Below, piece after piece: positions 60,937-64,000 of a DNA stretch of 64,000 nt. Position 1 is the stretch's first letter. Each line of letters begins with the position of its first letter. The DNA is taken from positions 62,001-126,000 of the forward strand of contig CAVVGH010000005.1 in the NCBI GenBank assembly GCA_963747765.1, read 5' to 3'. The DNA is from VRUE01 sp963747765 (GTDB lineage Bacteria; Actinomycetota; Thermoleophilia; Solirubrobacterales; 70-9). The notes below the pieces were generated by a model. That model did not search any database. It worked only from the letters and a program-made list of their open reading frames with translations, and was not told the origin of the DNA. The translations under genes were made by a program, and so were the position numbers.

Positions 60937-61372
60937 CTCCGTTCGCTCTTTGTACCGCTGTGCGACACAAACAGCGAACGGAGTTTCGATCCTGCCTTCC
61001 CAACTGCTCCGTTCGTCATTTGTACCGCTGTGCGACACAAACAGCGAACGGAGTTTCGATCCTGCCTTCCCAACTGCTCCGTTCGTCATTTGTACCGCTG
61101 TGAGACACAAACAGCGAACGGAGTTTCGATCCTGCCTTCCCAACTGCTCCGTTCGTCATTTGTACCGCTGTGCGACACAAACAGCGAACGGAGTTTCGAT
61201 CCTGCCTTCCCAACTGCTCCGTTCGTCATTTGTACCGCTGTGCGACACAAACAGCGAACGCACCAAAAGCCAACATCGGCCGACGAACGGACCGAGAACC
61301 GGCGCCCTGGCTGGGGGGGAGAATCACCCTCCGTTCGCTCCTTGTACCGCTGTGCGACACAAACAGCGAACG
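60937..61372. repeat. Array of six 47-bp palindromic repeats, 70-bp period
   Basis: Palindromes CTCCGTTCG...CGAACGGAG start at 60937, 61007, 61077, 61147 and 61217 (exactly 70 bp apart), and a sixth, altered one at 61329. The 23-bp spacers are also the same (TTTCGATCCTGCCTTCCC). The last two have lost part of the right arm. There is no CRISPR-like spacer diversity and no coding gene. The 600-bp stretch 60827-61426 holds nothing else. Confidence 0.9.
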
Positions 61373-61426
61373 CAGGAAGGCGGCGCAGGACGAAGGGGAG
61401 ACGCGGCACGCACCGCTCGCGCTCCT

Positions 61427-62368
61427 GTGGCCGGCGCCCATCATCCCTTGGCCGAGCTGGCCGAGCGGCAGTACGGAGTCGTCTCGATCCGGCAGCTGGC
61501 GGAGCTTGGCTACTCGCGGAACGCGGTTTCGCGCGCGGTGCAGGCGGGCCGCCTGCACCGCCTCAAACACGGGGTCTACGCCGTCGGACACAGGTCGCTC
61601 GTCTGGCGCAGCCATTGCCTCGCGGCGGTTCTCGCCTGTGGGCCGGACGCTGTCGCCAGCCACTCCTCTGCCGCACGCCTGTGGGGCCTTCTCCCAAACC
61701 GCTCCGGGGACATTCACATCACCGTGCCCACACGCCGCCACGCCAAGGCGGGCGTGTGTGTTCACTTCGCGAACCTCGCCGATGACGATCGGACCGTCCT
61801 CGACGGAATCCCGGCCACCGGTCTGCCCCGCGTCCTGCTTGACATCGCTGCCACCGGTCCGGCCCTCCTCGATCGCTGTATCGAGCGCAGTGAAGAGCTC
61901 CGCCTGTTCGATCTGCGTGCGGTGGACGCGCTCCTCGACCGTGCAGCCGGCCGCCCGGGCAGCGGCCGGCTGCGGCAAGCCCTTGCCATTTATCGCGACG
62001 ACCCCACATTCACAAGGTCGGGGCTGGAGCGGCGCTTTCTCGCGCTGCTGAAGAGAGCTGGCCTGCCCACGCCGGTCAGCGGCCACAACGTGGTCGGCTA
62101 CGAGCTCGATGTCTATTGGGAGGCGGAGGGCTTCGCGGTTGAGCTCGATGTCTATGAGACCCACGGCAGTCGTGCGGCCTTTGAGCGCGATCGCCTTCGC
62201 CACGAGGACCTGAAGCTGGCCGGGGTGGAGATGATCCGGATCACCGGCCCGCGGTTCGGCCGCGAACCAAACGAGGTGGTCGCGCGCGTGGCGGCGCTTC
62301 TTGAGCAGCGGCGCCGTCAGCTTGACGGTGAGGCGGCACGTCCGCGGTGGATCGATACGCTCGATTGA
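61427..62368 (+). CDS. AbiEi-type / DUF559-like protein
   Basis: 313 residues from GTG 61427. An N-terminal winged-helix AbiEi-type domain (about 8-60: GVVSIRQLAELGYSRNAVSR, HRLKHGVYAVGH) is followed by HITVPTRRHAKAGVCVHF and PATGLPRVLLDIAATG. The C-terminal part (about 215-300) has GYELDVYWEAEGFAVELDVY and RDRLRHEDLKLAG, a Vsr/DUF559 nuclease-like fold with Asp and Glu-x-Asp. The family is very common in actinobacteria and is only tentatively linked to toxin-antitoxin function. The start is uncertain because the upstream sequence is repeats. Confidence 0.7.
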   Translation: MAGAHHPLAELAERQYGVVSIRQLAELGYSRNAVSRAVQAGRLHRLKHGVYAVGHRSLVWRSHCLAAVLACGPDAVASHSSAARLWGLLPNRSGDIHITVPTRRHAKAGVCVHFANLADDDRTVLDGIPATGLPRVLLDIAATGPALLDRCIERSEELRLFDLRAVDALLDRAAGRPGSGRLRQALAIYRDDPTFTRSGLERRFLALLKRAGLPTPVSGHNVVGYELDVYWEAEGFAVELDVYETHGSRAAFERDRLRHEDLKLAGVEMIRITGPRFGREPNEVVARVAALLEQRRRQLDGEAARPRWIDTLD

Positions 62369-64000
62369 TGATGGCAGCCGGCAGGGGACTCGCGATTCTC
62401 GCGGCGGCGCTCGCGGTGGCGATTCTCGTCGCCGCGGCGCCGCCTGAAAAGGAGGGGCCGCCTGAAAAGGAAGAGGTGCCGCGCTGCCACGGGCGGCGGG
62501 CGACGATCGTCGGTACGGACGGCCCCGACGTGCTGCACGGCACGCCGAGCCGCGACGTGATCTGGGGCGGCCCCGGCGACGATCAGATCTTCGGCAGCCT
62601 CGGCAACGACCTGATCTGCGGCGGTCCGGGCGCCGACCTGATCCACGGCGGTCGTGGCAACGACGAAGTCGACGGCGGTGCCGGCAGCGGCGACCGCGTG
62701 ATCGGCGACCTCGGCGACGACAAGGTGATGGGCGGCCCCGGCGACTTCGACGAGGTGGCCGGCAGCCTTGGCATCGACGTCCTGAACGGCGGCCAGGGCA
62801 ACTTCGACATCGTCCACGGGGATTACGGATACGACCGCATGGACGGTGGGCCGGGCAGGGGCGACGTCGCCTCCTTCGGCACCGATGTCGGGGCCGGGCG
62901 GAGCGGTCGCGGCGGCGTCTGGGTCTCGCTGGCCGCTCACAAAGCCCGCGGCGACGGCCACGACCGGCTCTTCCGCCTCGATGACATCGAAGGCTCCCCC
63001 TTTGCCGACACCCTGATCGGCAACAGGCACGACAACGCAATCGACGGCGGCGCGGGCGATGACACGATTCGCGGCGGCGGCGGGCACGACCAGCTGAACG
63101 GCGGCCAGGGAAGCGACGTCTGCAAGGGGGCGAAGGGCCACAGTCGTTCCTGCCGCCGCGAAAAGCCACCCAACGCGTCCGCCTACGTGGAAATCGACCG
63201 CACCCCGGGAGGCGGTGGAGGGCTGGCGATCGTCGGTGGCCCCGGTCAGGATCGCTTCACCGTCAGCTTCGACGAAGCGACGGGGAGCTTTGGCATCGAC
63301 GCCGCGAAAGGCATCTCGCTTGGCGCCGGATGCACGCGGCCGTCAACCGACGTCAGGCAGGCGATCTGCGACCCGAAAGGGCCGGCACGCTGGCTGATGG
63401 CCGATCTGGGCCCCGGCAACGACCAGCTCACCGTGCAGGGCTCTCTCACGGCGGTCGGCAGCGTGCGGATCGCCGGCGGCTACGGAGACGACACGATCCA
63501 CGGCGGCCCTGAGGACGACCTGATCGAGTCCGGGCCGGGGAGCGACCGCCTCTACGGCGGGGCGGGCGCCGACGGCCTGGTCGGCAACCGGCCCGGGCCG
63601 ACCTACCTCTATGGGGGGCCGAACGGCGACCTGCTGGCGGCCGGCGGCGGCTGCGCCGGCGGAGCGCTGGTCGGCGGCCCCGGTCGCGACGACGCCTCCT
63701 TTGCCGAGACCCAGGCCCACCCCGGCCTGCTGATCATCTCCTTCCCCAGGCACAGCGCCTGGGTCACGACGGTCAAGGGCTGTGACCATGTCCACCTCTC
63801 GCCGACCGACGAGGACATGGAGGGCTCCTTCGACAACGACGTGCTGATCGGCGACGGTCGCGCCAACAACATGCTCGGCCAGCCCGGCCAGGACCGCTTC
63901 TACGGCGGCGGTGGGGAAGACGTGATCGACGCCCGCGACGGCATGCGCGACCTGTCGATCCGCTGCGGGCGCCCCAACCATCCGGAAGGGCGTGTGCTCG
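62368..64000 (+). CDS. RTX-type calcium-binding repeat protein (partial at window end)
   Basis: At least 544 residues; no stop before the window ends. A signal peptide (about 8-27, LAILAAALAVAILVAAA) and a charged spacer are followed by RTX nonapeptide repeats: GGPGDDQIFG, LGNDLICGG, GGRGNDEVDGG, GGAGDDTIRGG and others, in two tracts (about 50-260 and 370-470). Such repeats bind Ca2+ in secreted proteins. A linker domain lies between the tracts. ATG 62368 overlaps the stop of the preceding gene (TGATG); ATG 62371 is equivalent. Confidence 0.85.
   Translation, partial: MMAAGRGLAILAAALAVAILVAAAPPEKEGPPEKEEVPRCHGRRATIVGTDGPDVLHGTPSRDVIWGGPGDDQIFGSLGNDLICGGPGADLIHGGRGNDEVDGGAGSGDRVIGDLGDDKVMGGPGDFDEVAGSLGIDVLNGGQGNFDIVHGDYGYDRMDGGPGRGDVASFGTDVGAGRSGRGGVWVSLAAHKARGDGHDRLFRLDDIEGSPFADTLIGNRHDNAIDGGAGDDTIRGGGGHDQLNGGQGSDVCKGAKGHSRSCRREKPPNASAYVEIDRTPGGGGGLAIVGGPGQDRFTVSFDEATGSFGIDAAKGISLGAGCTRPSTDVRQAICDPKGPARWLMADLGPGNDQLTVQGSLTAVGSVRIAGGYGDDTIHGGPEDDLIESGPGSDRLYGGAGADGLVGNRPGPTYLYGGPNGDLLAAGGGCAGGALVGGPGRDDASFAETQAHPGLLIISFPRHSAWVTTVKGCDHVHLSPTDEDMEGSFDNDVLIGDGRANNMLGQPGQDRFYGGGGEDVIDARDGMRDLSIRCGRPNHPEGRVL

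Noticed and set aside
60937..61372. CRISPR array
   Set aside because: The 23-bp intervals are identical rather than diverse, the repeats are strongly palindromic over 47 bp, and no cas gene is near.
60950..61426. N-terminal extension of the AbiEi/DUF559 gene through the repeats
   Set aside because: The translation repeats with the 70-bp period and has no resemblance to the family; GTG 61427 is preferred.

Overview
The window is high-GC DNA with actinobacterial features: GTG and TTG starts, F420-type and PucR families, Arg/Ala-rich proteins, and many 4-nt stop/start overlaps. Family resemblances point to the Thermoleophilia (Solirubrobacterales-like). That placement is inference from protein style, not from a marker gene.

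Layout. 0.1-12.9 kb is core chromosome: an F420-type oxidoreductase, a TRAM-domain RNA methyltransferase, a lysine-rich phasin/H1-like protein, a nuclease-fold protein divergent from argF, then lgt, prmC and a divergent lysS, a lipoprotein, a CDF metal exporter, an SDR, and a tRNA whose D-loop contains a hairpin. 13.04-35.39 kb is a decaying genomic island bounded by tRNA-Val(UAC) copies. It has three tRNA-Val copies, two in + orientation at the ends and one inverted inside; a tyrosine integrase; a frameshifted IS256-type element that interrupts another gene; an OLD/GajA-like ATPase-TOPRIM nuclease split by a frameshift; a pentapeptide-like membrane protein with a small partner; a duplicated replication-relaxation-like protein; a KAP P-loop NTPase; and several small unknowns. 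Frameshifts are concentrated here, while genes on both sides look intact.

35.4-48.1 kb returns to core-like chromosome: an MpaB-type oxygenase, an FtsH-like protease, an MBL hydrolase, a polysaccharide deacetylase, a secreted peptidoglycan-binding protein, tRNA-Asp, a methyltransferase, OsmC, GNAT, a hydrolase remnant beside a small winged-helix gene that is a paralogue of one in the island, glutamate decarboxylase, peptidase E and ferritin.

48.3-60.8 kb is a coherent amine/polyamine utilisation locus. A FAD amine oxidase and an enolase-superfamily enzyme sit beside a leftward Pot-type ABC importer (ATPase, binding lipoprotein, two permeases). Divergent from it run a class III aminotransferase, a PucR regulator, alanine dehydrogenase and an aminobutyraldehyde-type dehydrogenase. 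The likely flow is polyamine import, transamination to an aminoaldehyde with pyruvate as acceptor, oxidation to an omega-amino acid, and alanine recycling. 60.8-61.4 kb carries two families of tandem repeats. The right end has an AbiEi/DUF559-type protein and the start of an RTX calcium-binding repeat protein that runs off the window.
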